The translations under genes were made by a program, and so were the position numbers. From NCBI GenBank assembly GCA_018398585.1, contig JAGTTD010000007.1, positions 11,187,320-11,251,319 of the forward strand: a DNA stretch of 64,000 bases, written 5' to 3'. The notes beneath the pieces were generated by a model. It searched no databases. It was not told the origin of the DNA and worked only from the letters and a program-made list of their open reading frames with translations. Source of the stretch: Simmondsia chinensis. Lineage: Eukaryota > Streptophyta > Magnoliopsida > Caryophyllales > Simmondsiaceae. Of this stretch, positions 23,225-34,418 are shown one piece after another (position 1 is the stretch's first letter; every line of letters starts with the position of its first letter).

Positions 23225-24330
23225 TTAACCATATTTGTGTTGTTCTTTTTGATAACAAAGAGTTGTTGATCACGATAGGTCAATAGGATATGAAGCATTG
23301 GAAATTGTGAATGCTTAAATTTTGTTCAAAATTCCTTATCCCACATAGAAAATTAGTGGACGAGAGAGTCACTTTATATACACCTTTATCCTTTCACTTA
23401 GTACAGTCTTATGGGCCTAGAGCAGGCCTTGAGGGCTAGGTCCATGCTCACCATCTACAGTCGGGCGGGCTTGTTAATCGTAGCATGGTGTAGACTGGAC
23501 TTATTGTGACTTGTACTTTTATTTGTTACACTCATTGTTTTTTATATCATTGTAAAAATTTTGGATAAGTGAGGAAATTCATCACTTTATTGACACTCTG
23601 TTCGAGATCGAGCTACATACCATTTTCCTAAAGCCACCCATTCCTTCCATATCCACCCTTTCCATAATGGAGCCGGATTTTTTCTCCTCATATTCAATAC
23701 TCGATCACTACTGCATTTTGTGGGTCACATTTTTCTCCATTGTCTTGACTAGTATTTGATCCAATGGGTGGATTCTTCACCTATGTAATTGGGGCCTTTG
23801 AGGCTGGAAAGACATGCATTTAGCATAAAATCATTTCCTTTTCCTCCGATATTTCATGTTCTTCTTCTTTCATTACTTAGCAAATTGGAATATACTATGG
23901 TCCATCTCTCCAATGCAAACCATAGAGGTTGGTAATCACGGGAGTAAGAATGCTAGTCGGTCTCGTGTACCGGTGTAAAGGCATAAACGATTTAGAGCAG
24001 TGTGAACTCCGTGAAACAATAGTACTTCAGTTTGATCTCTTACTTATAATCTCATTTTTTTCACTAAATTATTACACTTGTTGGTTTGAGCTTCTGTTCA
24101 AGGTTTTTGAATTTCAGAGTTCTATTATTTAAATTGGAGGTTAGTTTCTATGTTCTCAAGATTGGTTCTAGCTATAAATACAACATTTTTAAATTCTCGA
24201 GTTTACTCTTCTTGATTCTATTGGTTTGTTTTGAGTTCTATTTTCTATTTTCTAAAGTTTGAATTTTGATTACCCATTAGCCTATTTTCCCAATAATTTA
24301 AGTTGTTTAGTAAATGAGTAAATGAAACAT
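23225..24330 (+). repeat. Probable copia-type LTR and leader
   Basis: Contains TCCCACATAGAAAATTAGTGG followed by TTTATATACACC near 23370-23390, a common upstream arrangement in plant LTR promoters. It also has ATTGGTTCTAGC near 24160, resembling an initiator-Met primer site (TTGGTATCAGAGC). A gag-like frame starts right behind it at 24331. A stretch around 23945-24000 is shared with 31090-31160. The LTR boundaries are not defined because the 3' LTR was not found. Confidence 0.4.
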
Positions 24331-24730
24331 GGCTAACGTGGGTTTTATCATCACCGATATGTCAAAAACCAAACCTTTAAATGAGAAAAACTATAAAGAG
24401 TGTCCTGACAAAATAGAGTTTTTCCTTAGACAAATTGAAATATTATACCCTTTCGAACGATAAAGCATCGACTAGGTCAAATTAAGATTTCAATGTAGAT
24501 AATAAAACAAATAGGGAATGCTTCTTCATTATATGATTGTTCCATTATATATATTTTAGTTTGGAGGTTCAAAACCAAAATAAAGTGAAATAGAACTATT
24601 CAAAACATTCATCTTTCTCCGCTAACCTTGTTTAATTGAGCAGTACTGCGAAAGGTTGTAGGTACGAGAAACAAAGGAACAAGGGGCAACCTAACTGACA
24701 CATAAATGGCTAGATCATAAGCAAAACAAA
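24331..24730 (+). pseudogene. Copia-type gag fragment
   Basis: Starts MANVGFIITDMSKTKPLNEK then NYKECPDKIEFFLRQIEILY. The pattern (K-x-LNG-x-NY-x-x-W-x-x-KI) is the N-terminus of copia Gag proteins of the UBN2 type. Stops and shifts follow after about 45 residues, and the foldback element at 24758 cuts the rest. The aspartic protease region of apparently the same element resumes after 27541. Confidence 0.6.
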
Positions 24731-25509
24731 AATTGTTATATTTAGAGAGTCCACTGAGGACTAAGTCCCTTTTTGGTCACCAAAGTGACCTAAAATGGAC
24801 CATTTGGTCGCTCAAGTTAAAATTTGGAAGATTTGGTCACTCTACTCCTAATAAAAGTCTCTTTTAGTCACCCAAGTAGTTTAAAATATATAACTTCATC
24901 ACCCAAGTCAAATTTTGAAAGTCTTAGTCACTCAACTCTTAATAAATGTCTCATTTAGTCACCCAAGTTGTTTAAAATTGACAAATTGGTCACCTAAGTA
25001 ATAACTTGGAAAGTTTTATCACTCAACTTTAACCATAAAAAAACTTATTTTGGTTGCTAAATAATTTTAGAAAGATAAAAATAATCATCTAAATAAGGAT
25101 AACAAATTTAATTATATTTTTGACTTATTTATTTTAGGATTAAATATTAAAAACGTATTAAACTATACCATAAAGAATTTTTTTTGAATTTAACTCTTCA
25201 ATGGTATAAGAAAATCATTGAACAGCCATGTAAGAATTAATTTGGAACTGTATAATTCAAGAGAATAAATTTAGTATTATAAATATATATTTAATAGATA
25301 TATTCCATTGTTTAGCAATTAAATATATTTTATGATATATATTATATAATTAAATTAGATTTATTTGCATAAAATATTCTTGTACTTTGCTCAATGTGTC
25401 AATGTAGTTCTTTTGATTTTAATTGTACGAGTTTAGTCCTTATATAAGTTAATCACATATTTTTTAATCATTTGATCGTATTTTTTATCCTAATTAAACT
25501 CAATTGTGG

Positions 25510-26190
25510 TTCGATAGATAAAAAATTTTTCACCGCATTGACTTTTTGCTGTAGAGCTACGAGTAAAATAGGCTAAATAAAACTAATTTAGTCTAATTCA
25601 ACTCACTAGCGACCTAGCAGTTAAAAGAACTTTCATTATGTTGACGTTAATTTTATTGTAGGACTATGAGTAAAATTAGGCTAATTCAAAATTAATTTAT
25701 CCTAATTAAACTTACTCATGACCGACTGTTGAAATTTTTTTTACCACATTTACATTAATTTTACTATAGGATACGAGTATAATTAGGCTAATTAAAAATT
25801 AATTTAGCCTAATTAAACTTACTTATTATAAAAGAAGGAAAGGAACATACCCAATGCCTCAAGGGCTCCCGCCTACGCAGGGTCTGGGGGGGCGGATGTA
25901 CGCAGCCTTCCCCCTTCAGGGTGTTAACCTGAAGAGAGGTTGTTTCCCAATGCCCCCAACCTGAGGGTGAGGACTTCCCAGGAGGTCACCCATCCTGGTA
26001 CTACTCTCGCCCAAGCACACTTAACTTCGGAGTTTTAATGGGATCCGGTGACGGCGTGTTGGTGCCCTCTTTGGTCTTAATTCTACTGATTATCCGACCC
26101 TTAAAACAATTCTCACAACATTGATCTTAATTCTACTGTAGGACTTCAAGTAAAATTAAGTTAATTAAAAATTAATTTAGCCTAGTTTAC
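25510..26190. repeat. Tandem repeats of about 107 bp in core of foldback element
   Basis: Units contain TTAATTTTATTGTAGGACTA then AGTAAAATTAGGCTAATT and AAAATTAATTTAGCCTAATT. About three copies precede and one follows the SINE at 25844-26069, which therefore inserted into the array. Confidence 0.65.
25844..26069 (-). mobile_element. 5S-rRNA-headed SINE
   Basis: On the minus strand the first 105 nt (from 26069 down to about 25965) are a 5S rRNA copy. It has CCGGATCCCATTAAAACTCC, AGTTAAGTGTGCTTGGGCGA, AGTAGTACCAGGATGGGTGA and CCTCCTGGGAAGTCCTC, so box A, the intermediate element and box C of the internal promoter are present. It is followed by a tail that does not belong to 5S (GGAAACAACCTCTC, then AAGGCTGCGTACATCC and CGGGAGCCCTTGAGGCATTG). 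The same head plus tail occurs at 56746-56999, so this is a family, not a chance 5S fragment. Confidence 0.82.
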
Positions 26191-26778
26191 TTTTTTCCTA
26201 GTATAAAATAAAAGTTAAGGTGGTGATAAAATTTTTTTACGGTTGGGCCACGAGTGAGTTTAATTAGGTGAAAGGATGGGTTTGCATTAGGTTGTACATC
26301 TAATGTAACCAAACATTTAAAAAATATGTTATTAACTTGTATGAACACTAAATTGATACAATTAAAATTAAAGGATTAAATTGACATATTAGTCAAAGCA
26401 TAAGAACATTTTGCATAGATAACCCTAATTTAATTATACGATATATATCATAAAATATACTTAATTATTAAAAAAATAGATTATAGATATTAAATATATC
26501 TCTAGAATGCTTAATTTATTCACTTTAATTGTACAAATCCAAAGTAATTCCTATATGGTACTTCAATTCCAAATGAATTCCTAAATAGGTGTTCAATGCT
26601 TTTTTATACCATGAAGAGTTAAATACCAAAAAAATTCTTTAAAGTATAGTTCAATACAATTTTAATATTTTTTCTTTATTTTATTAGTACTCATATTTTT
26701 TTCAAAATCGTTCTTGATGTTGCAGTTATAACCAAATTGGTCCTCATCTACTTATAGACAATAGAAAAAAATTAAAAG

Positions 26779-26789
26779 ATTATAAACTA
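26779..26789. repeat. Target-site duplication (left) of tRNA SINE
   Basis: ATTATAAACTA, identical to 26988-26998. Confidence 0.88.
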
Positions 26790-26987
26790 CCTGCCGGCCC
26801 CTTACCTTAATGGTAGAAGGCAAGTGAGAGGATAGAGTATTGCTTTAGGCCAAAAGATCTGGAGTTCGATTCCTCCCTTAAGCCTCTTCCTGAGAAATCT
26901 TTGAGTTAATTGGCTTCTATGGTGTGTAGGTCGCCACATGAGCCAAGGTTGACTAGGTAATTGGGTTCCTCGCTAGCAAAATAAAAT
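26790..26987 (+). mobile_element. tRNA-derived SINE
   Basis: A 198-bp insert between perfect 11-bp duplications. The head is tRNA-like: TACCTTAATGGTAGAAGG resembles an A box and GGAGTTCGATTCCTCC is a near-consensus B box about 45 nt later. The body then runs into GTTGACTAGGTAATTGGGTTC and an A-rich end (AAAATAAAAT). It lies in the right arm of the foldback element. Confidence 0.87.
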
Positions 26988-26998
26988 ATTATAAACTA
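26988..26998. repeat. Target-site duplication (right) of tRNA SINE
   Basis: ATTATAAACTA, identical to 26779-26789. Confidence 0.88.
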
Positions 26999-27689
26999 AT
27001 TTTCACATTGTATAAAAATGTTATAATATTTCAAAAAATGAGAATACGATGAATGTTTTAAAAAAAGAGAATCAATAAATGGTAGGTGCAATAGAAATGA
27101 TAAAAGATTCATTTTGTTATAAAATAAAATATTTTTTTGAATATTAAATTAATTCTCATTTTTTAAAAATATTTTCACATGTTTTATTTGAGGAAATTAT
27201 TAGCAAGGTACCCCGAGGTTTGACAATTTTTAACTCATTTTAGTGACCAAAATAAGTTTTTATCTGAAGATGAGGGATAAGATTTTCTAAATTTTTACTT
27301 AAGTGACAAACTTGTCCTTTTTAAACCATTTGGGTGACTAAAGGATTTTTATCAAGAGTTGAGTAACTAAGCCTTCCAAACTTTGACTTGGGTGACCAAC
27401 TTATCCATTTTAAATTACTTAGGTGACTAAAATAGACTTTTGTTATAAGTTGGGTGACTAAATTTTCTAAAATATGACTTAGGTAACTAAATAGTCCTTT
27501 TTTTACCACAATGGTGACCAAAGGGAAACTTAATTCGTCCACTAAGCAACCTTGATAACTACTAAAAATAAGTGAAAGGAGCAAGTAGGACTTGTGGCAA
27601 GATTAGTCATACTACGACTACAAGAAGGGATTTAAATTGGCAAACGCCTAGAGATCACAAATCCGAGGCTAATCTCACTATGGCATAAG

Positions 27690-27965
27690 ACATTTTTGTT
27701 CCCTCAATCTCCAAGGTGAATATGCTTGGGAACGTGGTCGAGTCGATTATAGATACAAGGACCATGAGGCACAAATGCACCTAAGGACCTATTTCAGGGA
27801 TACAGGAAGGTCAATCTGGGGGAGATTATTTAAATGGGAGATTAGTAGATTGTAGATACAGAGACCATGGGGCGAAAATGCAACAATAAGGACAAATTCT
27901 AGGAATATGGGAAGGCCAATACAGGGGAGATTATTACACGAGAGATTCGAAGATCTAGACCTTCT
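27690..27965 (+). pseudogene. Copia-type protease fragment, tandemly duplicated
   Basis: From 27731 the frame reads NVVESIIDTRTMRHKCT and then a stop. This matches the copia aspartic protease region (usually I-D-T/S-G-A-T-x-H-x-C), with the catalytic Asp kept and Gly-Ala changed to Arg-Thr-Met. A second, imperfect copy of the same DNA follows about 113 bp later (GTAGATACAGAGACCATGGG near 27853). This is probably the continuation of the element whose gag lies at 24331 on the far side of the foldback insertion. Confidence 0.5.
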
Positions 27966-30028
27966 TTGCCTGAATGTCATAGGAGTATGGTTCTTAGCTT
28001 TCTCCCAACATTTACATCTCCTCTTAATTGGCTTGGAATCCTTCTAACTTTGAAGTTAGGAGATGGAAGGCTTAATTGTTCATAGAGCCTTCTGTTAGGC
28101 TTGTCCACTCTTCAAAAGGATTGGGATTTTTGTGGATGCTTGAATATGTGATGCCTCAATCTCTCGTATCTCCTGTGAAATGGCAGGAGCCATCTGTAGT
28201 CATTCAGCAATTCCCTCACTATTGAGATGGCAGTTTGACAAGTGTTCGGTATCGTTAGCTCTTCTTCTGGTAATCTAAGTAGCTTCTTGAGTCTCAAAGC
28301 CCTTGGTAAGGACCAAGAATCCATTGGTTGTAGTGGTAACTCCTCAATTGATCCAAGCTACCTCAATCTTGTTAACACCTCATGCAAGAGAATTGAGGAA
28401 CATGCCACAAGCCACATGGAAGGTTAGTTAGTTTTCACTCTCTATGGCCTAAGGTAAGAAAAAACAAGCAGGAATGCTATTACACCTCTGAAAGAGTGCA
28501 ACTAGATGATGCAGAAGGGATCAACATAGTATCTTGAAGGGGGCTAAAAACATCTAGCATCCTCCATTAATACCCCCAACTTCTTTGAGGTGCCTGGATT
28601 ATGTTGATTTAACATTTCGTTCATCATGATCTCAACAAAAGGACTAATGATTTTTCCACATATGTTGGAGGATGAGCAAGAATGTGATAATTTGGAAATA
28701 AAACTTACTAGTAAGTTCTTTTATCTAAGCCTCATGCATTGTTTTAAGATCGTGAGTGGACTCAAGAACCTTTCAAGACAATAAAAATGAAGCTTAATGA
28801 TAAGGGATATAGTTGTAGTATTGTGGTCAATAATATATCCTATTATCTCTTCAAGGACTGAGGAAATAAACTCCTTAGCCTCTTTGGAATGGGCCTCTAG
28901 GGGCTTAGCAACCTAAGTAGAGGTTTGACAGCAAACACTTTTTGGTGAGTCCTTTAATGATATTGGAATGACCTTGAGTTCTCTCCTATGTCTAGGATGA
29001 TTCTTGAATTAAGCAAAGGAAGCTTGAGAGTCAATATTATAGGAGAAAGAAATAAGCAAACTAGGCCCTAAAAGGACATTGTGAGAACATTGGTCGAAGG
29101 TGTCATACTTGTCGCTTTATCTAAGTGATTGCCTCTTCCTATTAGAAAGGATAAAATCTCTTATTCTTCCTCTACTTCTAAGGATGTTTGCAAAGCCGGT
29201 GTTCTGATGTGGGTTGAGGCAGCACAATGGCTCTTAACCTCTTTCTCGATGTTTCATTTGCTTTTATGTTGTTTGTGATTGGCATACAGAAAGGGAAACA
29301 AACGTACTCAAAGGATTTATTGTGACTTCGAAGTAAGTTAATTTCGAAGTACACGTGCGTTCCCCTAAGCAACCTCTCTGGACAATGGTTGATATTTTTG
29401 TTGAATCTGACTTTGGTTCACAATTCAATACGCGGACTCAGCCAAAGCTTCAATTAGTAATTTTTTTTTTTTAGCTATTTTATTGGCTTTTTGTCAATAA
29501 GATGCAAAAAAGGGGACAAATTCAAATAGTTGGCTGATGAGCTAAACCCCATAGCTACCTTACTTTGTACGCTTAAGTGCTAGAAATTTGTTGGGAGACA
29601 AGTTCAGAAGCTCAACAACCTACCTTCAACTTGAGTCAATTAGGTCTATGCCCAGAACCCTTGACTCAAAGTAACTTATTCAAGATTGAACTTCAAGTTC
29701 AGGACCAATGCTATCAAGCTCAAGGTTTGGTAATTGAAGCTTTGAAACAACAACTCGAACATAAATTGACTTACCTCATCAAGCCATATCATCAATCAAA
29801 GACCAATCCTATCACGTTCGAAGCTTCGCTTTCAAAGCCTTATACTAATGGCGCTAACATACTTTGTCGTAATTGAATACCCATTATATATCTGAAGAAC
29901 CCAATTACAGTTACGATTATTCATATGAAACTAAAATGATAAAGCACATGTGTATTGTAGAAATAAACTGAATAGATGAACACCTCCGTCGCCATCCTCC
30001 ACGAACCACCATCTCGGACTTTCCTCTT
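27966..30028. other. Unassigned region
   Basis: About 2 kb with no frame I can recognise. The longest open stretch (29577-29876 +, 99 codons, Gln-rich) has no familiar motif and no good start context. It may hold further remnants of the copia element or other repeats. I see no RNA gene. Confidence 0.4.
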
Positions 30029-30263
30029 TTACTGGCCACCATCGGGGCTTCGTTTCACGTGGACCACCGCATCTCCTTTGTTTTGCTTTTCCGTCATTGG
30101 CTCTAAAACACCATAGTACCACAATCGCTCAATGGCTTTTTCTTCACTAAAATCCGACAGCGCGTCAAATCTAGCTAAGACCTCCCTCAGGCGCAATACT
30201 GTTACCAGCAAATCTTGAATTTTCTCTTCCAAACAAACTTTCTCAACTTGCTTTGATACAACT
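30029..30263 (-). pseudogene. Internal start of a copia-type element, coiled-coil frame
   Basis: On the minus strand, directly after the LTR at 30264-30923, comes AGTTGTATCAAAGCAAG, a decayed initiator-Met primer site. An open frame (VEKVCLEEKIQDLLVTVLRL and onward, coiled-coil-like) continues to about 30029. No catalytic domain follows. Product not recognised. Confidence 0.4.
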
Positions 30264-30923
30264 TGTTGAAAAATCACACAATCAAACAAAGCGGAGCGAA
30301 AATCAACAAAAACTAAGCATACATAAGAATTTATGTGGAAACTCTTTCTTAACTAAAGGGAAAAACCACGGACCCAAACGGGTACCTTATCCACTATGAA
30401 ATCTGGAATTACAATATCTAATCATAACCTCAAACCCCATATACAATCTCAACATCCCAAGTATGACTATTACAAGGTAAGTCACAAACTCTACGTAATG
30501 TAACTATTGCACGGCGAGTCATTAACCGTCCTCAGTATAGCTTCTGCATGACGAACCACCAATCTTCCTCAATGTAGCTCTGAATAGCTGAAGATACAAA
30601 CTCTCACTTGACTCTGAATCATAACAACTTTCAAAACAAATCTCTCCCCCTCACCTGGGTCCCTCGGCCACCCCGTCATTAGAATGCTCCAACTGCTCAT
30701 ATCTTTCTACACTTTCTTCTTTTCTCTCATTTTCGTCTCTTTTTTCTCTCCCTCTTCTCTCTACCCTTCATATAACCCTAATTATTATCAAGTTACCCAG
30801 TCTCAATCTCAATTTGATTAAGTAACTAAATTATGTTATCAAAATCTCACATAAATAAAATCCTAAATAATATAAAATTAAATCTCATCAATATCTAAAT
30901 TTAATATAAATAATTTCCCAACA
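30264..30923 (-). repeat. Copia-type LTR (660 bp), 5' LTR of a truncated element
   Basis: On the minus strand it begins TGTTGGGAAATTATTTATAT and ends ATTTTTCAACA, with inverted ends TGTTG...CAACA. It contains GGTACCCGTTTGGGTCCGTG and a pyrimidine/GA-rich segment. A decayed initiator-Met primer site lies directly beyond the end. No partner LTR and no matching 5-bp duplication (CAACT versus GCTTC) were found, so the element is truncated. Confidence 0.7.
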
Positions 30924-31477
30924 GCTTCTCCAATAAATAAATAAAAAGAGCTCAAAAAAACAAAAACCTTATGTTCTTTTCTCTTCCTCTCTATTATATG
31001 TCATATTTGTTTATTCCATTCAATTGTTGAGTAAATTAGGCATATTTTTGTCCTTTGCTCCTATATACTAAAGGGTGGATAGCATGTTAATCCTAAGAGT
31101 TGAAGGGTTCATTGGTCTTGTTGTACCATCTGCAAGGGCATAGATGACTTAGTGCAATATGATAATGCCCTAAAATGGCTAATCTTTTTTTTTTTTTTTT
31201 CCTAATAAGTTTGGTTTTACTTGTTACTATTTTTCTGGCAAGCTCAAGCTCGAAAGGAGGAAAGCCTTTTTAGATTTATGACAAGACAGCTTGTAAGAGT
31301 TTGCAACCCGAGTCAACTAATTCACACCTCTATGAGTAACCAACAAGATAGCATGAAATCCAATAGGGATCCACTGAGGAGACCTATTAGACACAACATT
31401 ATCATGGTCACCATTAGTTATAGAATTTGTTGCCATTTACTTTTTTTGAAACGTATTAAACACATAAATATCCTTAT
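30924..31477. other. Unassigned region before the solo LTR
   Basis: T-run at 31184-31200. The stretch 31090-31160 (GGTCTTGTTGTACC, GCAAGGGCATAGATGA) is similar to 23950-24000. A 128-codon open frame (31221-31607) runs on into the solo LTR and has no recognisable motif; I do not call it a gene. Confidence 0.4.
31473..31477. repeat. Target-site duplication (left) of solo LTR E
   Basis: CTTAT, repeated at 47511-47515 after the far end of the interrupted LTR. Confidence 0.8.
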
Positions 31478-31945
31478 TGATGCAGCCCGCGTCTTGACGA
31501 GACGAATTACAACCCGCATCTTGGCAAGTCAGTTCAACAGCCCATGTCTAGGAGAGCTTGGCAAGTTGGATCTTGGCTGGATGGAGGATGGACATGCAGG
31601 GACATAGCTTGGCGAGATGGAGGACGGGCGTGCAGGGACTTAATCCGGGTGGAGTTTGACTTGTGGAAGGAAGCTTAATATAGATCAGTTGATTTTATTA
31701 AGCATCTTTTATTTATCTCTTTTAATTTTAGCCTTTTATTTTAGATACAATAGCTACTTTATTTAAGGAAGAGGGTGATTTGGGTTTTATTCATTCAATT
31801 GTTTTAGACCTTCTTTATTTTTTTATTTGTTTTCCTCTATTATCGGGTTGAGAGAATTGTAGTTAAACTTTTCGCTTTGGTTTCTTATTGTGTTAGCAAT
31901 AATAATCATGGAAGACCGTTGAGTCTTCCGTTTTCAATTTTCTTT
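31478..31945. repeat. Solo LTR E, left part (interrupted by element B)
   Basis: Begins TGATGCAGCCCGCG; its missing end GCGCGGCATCA is at 47500-47510 on the other side of element B. Rejoined it is about 485 bp with inverted ends TGATGC...GCATCA and flanked by CTTAT on both sides, which is the signature of a solo LTR left by LTR-LTR recombination. TATTTAAGG near 31770 could be its TATA region. Orientation not determined. Confidence 0.78.
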
Positions 31946-33304
31946 TGATTTGTTTTTCTATGTCTATTAAAATTTAATATAAAACCCAATCTATTAAACA
32001 CACCTAAATTGAAGTGTAGGGCGAGAGGGTGTCGAAACACAGGGACTAAGAGTGCGTGAATTTAATCTATGACCTAAATTGATTTAAGAAAAAGTGATAT
32101 CTTTGTGTTAATTAATCTAGAAAACGATAATTAAACTAAAGTAATCTACTACTATTCGAGAACGTGTATTAAATTGGAGCCTAGGGTTAGAATCCATCAT
32201 TAGCCAATTAGTTTTGCGTTAACTCTTAAATTGGGATTATTGAATGTCACAAGGGTAGTGGTTTAGGCTACAAGCTTCAACCTATTAAGATAATGCTGTT
32301 AGTATTGTGCATTGACCCTATCTAACTAAAGCATAAGGAAAATAGGCTCTACCTGATGTATTGTTAATTATTACGTATTGACCCTATCTAACTAAAGCAT
32401 AGGGAATATAGGCTTTAATTAATAATTCGGTTAATACTGTTGTTTGATTAATTAATCCTAAGGCTACAAGCATAAAGAATTAATTTATAAATATCAATAT
32501 CAACAATTAAAGGTTACAAACTCAATAATCATATTAATTAAATAAACAATAAAAATATAGTACTTTAAAGTATTTATCTCAACCAAGCAATTCATGTAAA
32601 CAATCAAATTAACCTGAATTAAAAGTAAACAAAAGTAAATGCTAAGATTTCATCTAACCCCAGAGAGCAAGTTAGCTCTCCATCAAGGATGATCCAGTGA
32701 CGGAGGAGATGAACGAACTCATGTCGGTCTTCACGCTAATTTCGCTCTCGTTCCAATTTAATGACAAAGAAAGAAAAATCAAAATCTGAGAGAGAGAGAG
32801 AGAGAGAGAGAGAGCTACGGTGAGGAATCAGAAGCCAAATTCTTCAATTCCCAAAAACTAGTCGAACTATCACCCAAATCCCGATTTATAGCGATGCCTC
32901 ACAACCCTAGCAAGCTGGGCTTGGTGTTTCGGGTCTGGAGGTGTGGGTTTGGGCCGGGATAGGTGAGGGTCGTGGTTGGGCCAAACTAGTGCAGGTCAGG
33001 ATAGGGGGTGACGGTCTGCGAACTAGCTAGTGTGGGTTCGGTGATCTGATCGGTGATGTTTGGGCCTATGTTTGTTGGGCCCGGGTTCCGGACTTATATT
33101 ATCTCGTTCCAATCTCCAATTGACTTGATTTAATTATTTACGCATTGAATTTGTCTTATTTGCACCAACATTTGACAATTTCCGGAACTTTAATTTCAAA
33201 CCTGCTAAACATAAAAATTGCCAAAATGAGTGTAGAATTATAATTAAATAGGTGTAAAATAATTAAAATAACAATTAAAAGATGCGTAAATCTGAGACAC
33301 ATCA
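31946..33304 (-). repeat. 3' LTR of element B
   Basis: On the minus strand TGATGTGTCTCAG to AAACAAATCA. It includes a GA microsatellite (32787-32813, antisense view) and the 66-bp-period pair (ATTGACCCTATCT at 32311 and 32377). Confidence 0.93.
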
Positions 33305-33318
33305 ACACCACCACACCT
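33305..33318 (-). promoter_or_regulatory. Polypurine tract of element B
   Basis: On the minus strand AGGTGTGGTGGTGT abuts the 3' LTR. It corresponds to the G-rich tract of element A with two G-to-T changes. Confidence 0.7.
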
Positions 33319-34110
33319 AATCTTTGCTAGTCCTCAAACAAAGCATATGATTTAACATAAAAACTACAATGATCAACTACCCCAACTAACCCAACCTTCG
33401 CCAAGTTTTCCAAGATTAACACCTATATTACAATTCAAGACAAGATTAAATCATCTAGAGCATTCTCCAATTCCATGAATTTAGATGATTAAACTTCAAA
33501 ACTCGTCATAGAATTTCATTAACCTTATATCAACTAATAGGAACTATTCAAGCAATTTAAGCACACAAGTGAAAGTGATTAGGATTTCATGTCACAGAAT
33601 CTCCTCAAATTCTCGCTTCCAACCAAATACATAAAAGTTTTGTGCGCCCACACCATTGAATCACCTAAACACATGCCTATACTTAGAGAAATTTTAAGTG
33701 GCACATGAGTGACCACTTCACAACATTTTGACCTCGATATGGCACCAGAGAAGAACAACTTTATCATGAATGTACATCAACTTTCACTTTATTCTTTTTC
33801 TTTTTTTTTTTTCTTTTCTTTGGGGGAAACTTTTTTTCTTTCTTACTTTTCAATTTTTTTCTTTTTTTTTTTTCGTTTCCTCTTCTTTTTCTGTTCAATT
33901 TTTGGACTTTCGCATAACAAGTACTTGAACTTTATAATTGACATTGATCAACAAGTACTTTACATCGTATCAAGAGGCAAGGATTAGGATAATCCAATAG
34001 CGCAAGCTTGCAAAATTCAAGATATATAGGGTTGTTTACTTAAATTCTTCAGATTTTCCAAAACACGAAAGTCTTATGCTTAGTGAATATGTGAACAGTA
34101 TGAGTAGAAC

Positions 34111-34127
34111 CCATTCATATCAACAAT
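34111..34127. repeat. Target-site duplication (left) of retroposon in element B
   Basis: CCATTCATATCAACAAT, identical to 34402-34418. Confidence 0.92.
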
Positions 34128-34401
34128 AATAACAACAACAACAACAACAGTCCCAGTGCCTTGCGGCTCCCGCAGAATGCAGGGTCTGGGGGGTGTGGTG
34201 TACGCAGCCTTACCCCTTCCGGTAGAAAAGGAGACTGTTTCCTAGGACCCCCAACCTGAAGTAATAGTTGAGTGCCTGCAAAAACCAACAATTAATAGCC
34301 ATGCATAAATATATAATTAAAGAGTGGAAGAAGGAGGAGAAGGAGAAAAAGAAGAAGAATAATGAGCAGGAGAAGGCAGGAGAAGGATAATAAGAAGGAG
34401 A
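34128..34401 (-). mobile_element. Retroposon with 5S-SINE-type tail but a different head
   Basis: A 274-bp insert between perfect 17-bp duplications. Element A at about 7840-7885 (antisense) shows the unoccupied site. On the minus strand the last 120 nt match the tail of the 5S-headed SINE: GGAAACAGTCTCC, GGTAAGGCTGCGTACA, GACCCTGCATTCTGCGGGAG, then a (TTG)n end. The first 150 nt are a CTT/CTCC-rich stretch and AT-rich sequence with no 5S or tRNA similarity. Confidence 0.85.
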
Positions 34402-34418
34402 CCATTCATATCAACAAT
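34402..34418. repeat. Target-site duplication (right) of retroposon
   Basis: CCATTCATATCAACAAT, identical to 34111-34127. Confidence 0.92.

Larger units (their letters stand above)
24758..27540. mobile_element. Foldback-type element with approximately 1 kb inverted arms
   Basis: Outer ends read GGACTAAGTCCC on the left and, inverted, GGACGAATTAAGTTTCCC on the right. The outer 300 bp of each arm is a series of imperfect repeats of TTTAGTCACCCAAGT type. Similarity between arms continues inwards: the sequences around 25380-25480 and around 26300-26420 are inverted copies. The core (25510-25830 and 26080-26190) is made of about 107-bp tandem units. No transposase frame is present. Two SINEs lie inside. 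Flanking bases do not form a clear target duplication, so the transposon class is open. Confidence 0.7.

Noticed and set aside
25965..26069. 5S rRNA gene on the minus strand
   Set aside because: Sequence is diverged, single, not in a tandem array, and fused to a SINE tail also found at 56746-56999.
26800..26875. tRNA gene
   Set aside because: A and B boxes are present but no good cloverleaf, and the unit is flanked by an 11-bp duplication with an A-rich end: a SINE.
29577..29876. 99-codon open frame as a possible small gene
   Set aside because: No motif, no promoter or intron signals, and surroundings are degenerate; no support beyond openness.
31221..31607. 128-codon open frame
   Set aside because: Runs across the boundary of solo LTR E (31478), so it cannot be a conserved single gene.
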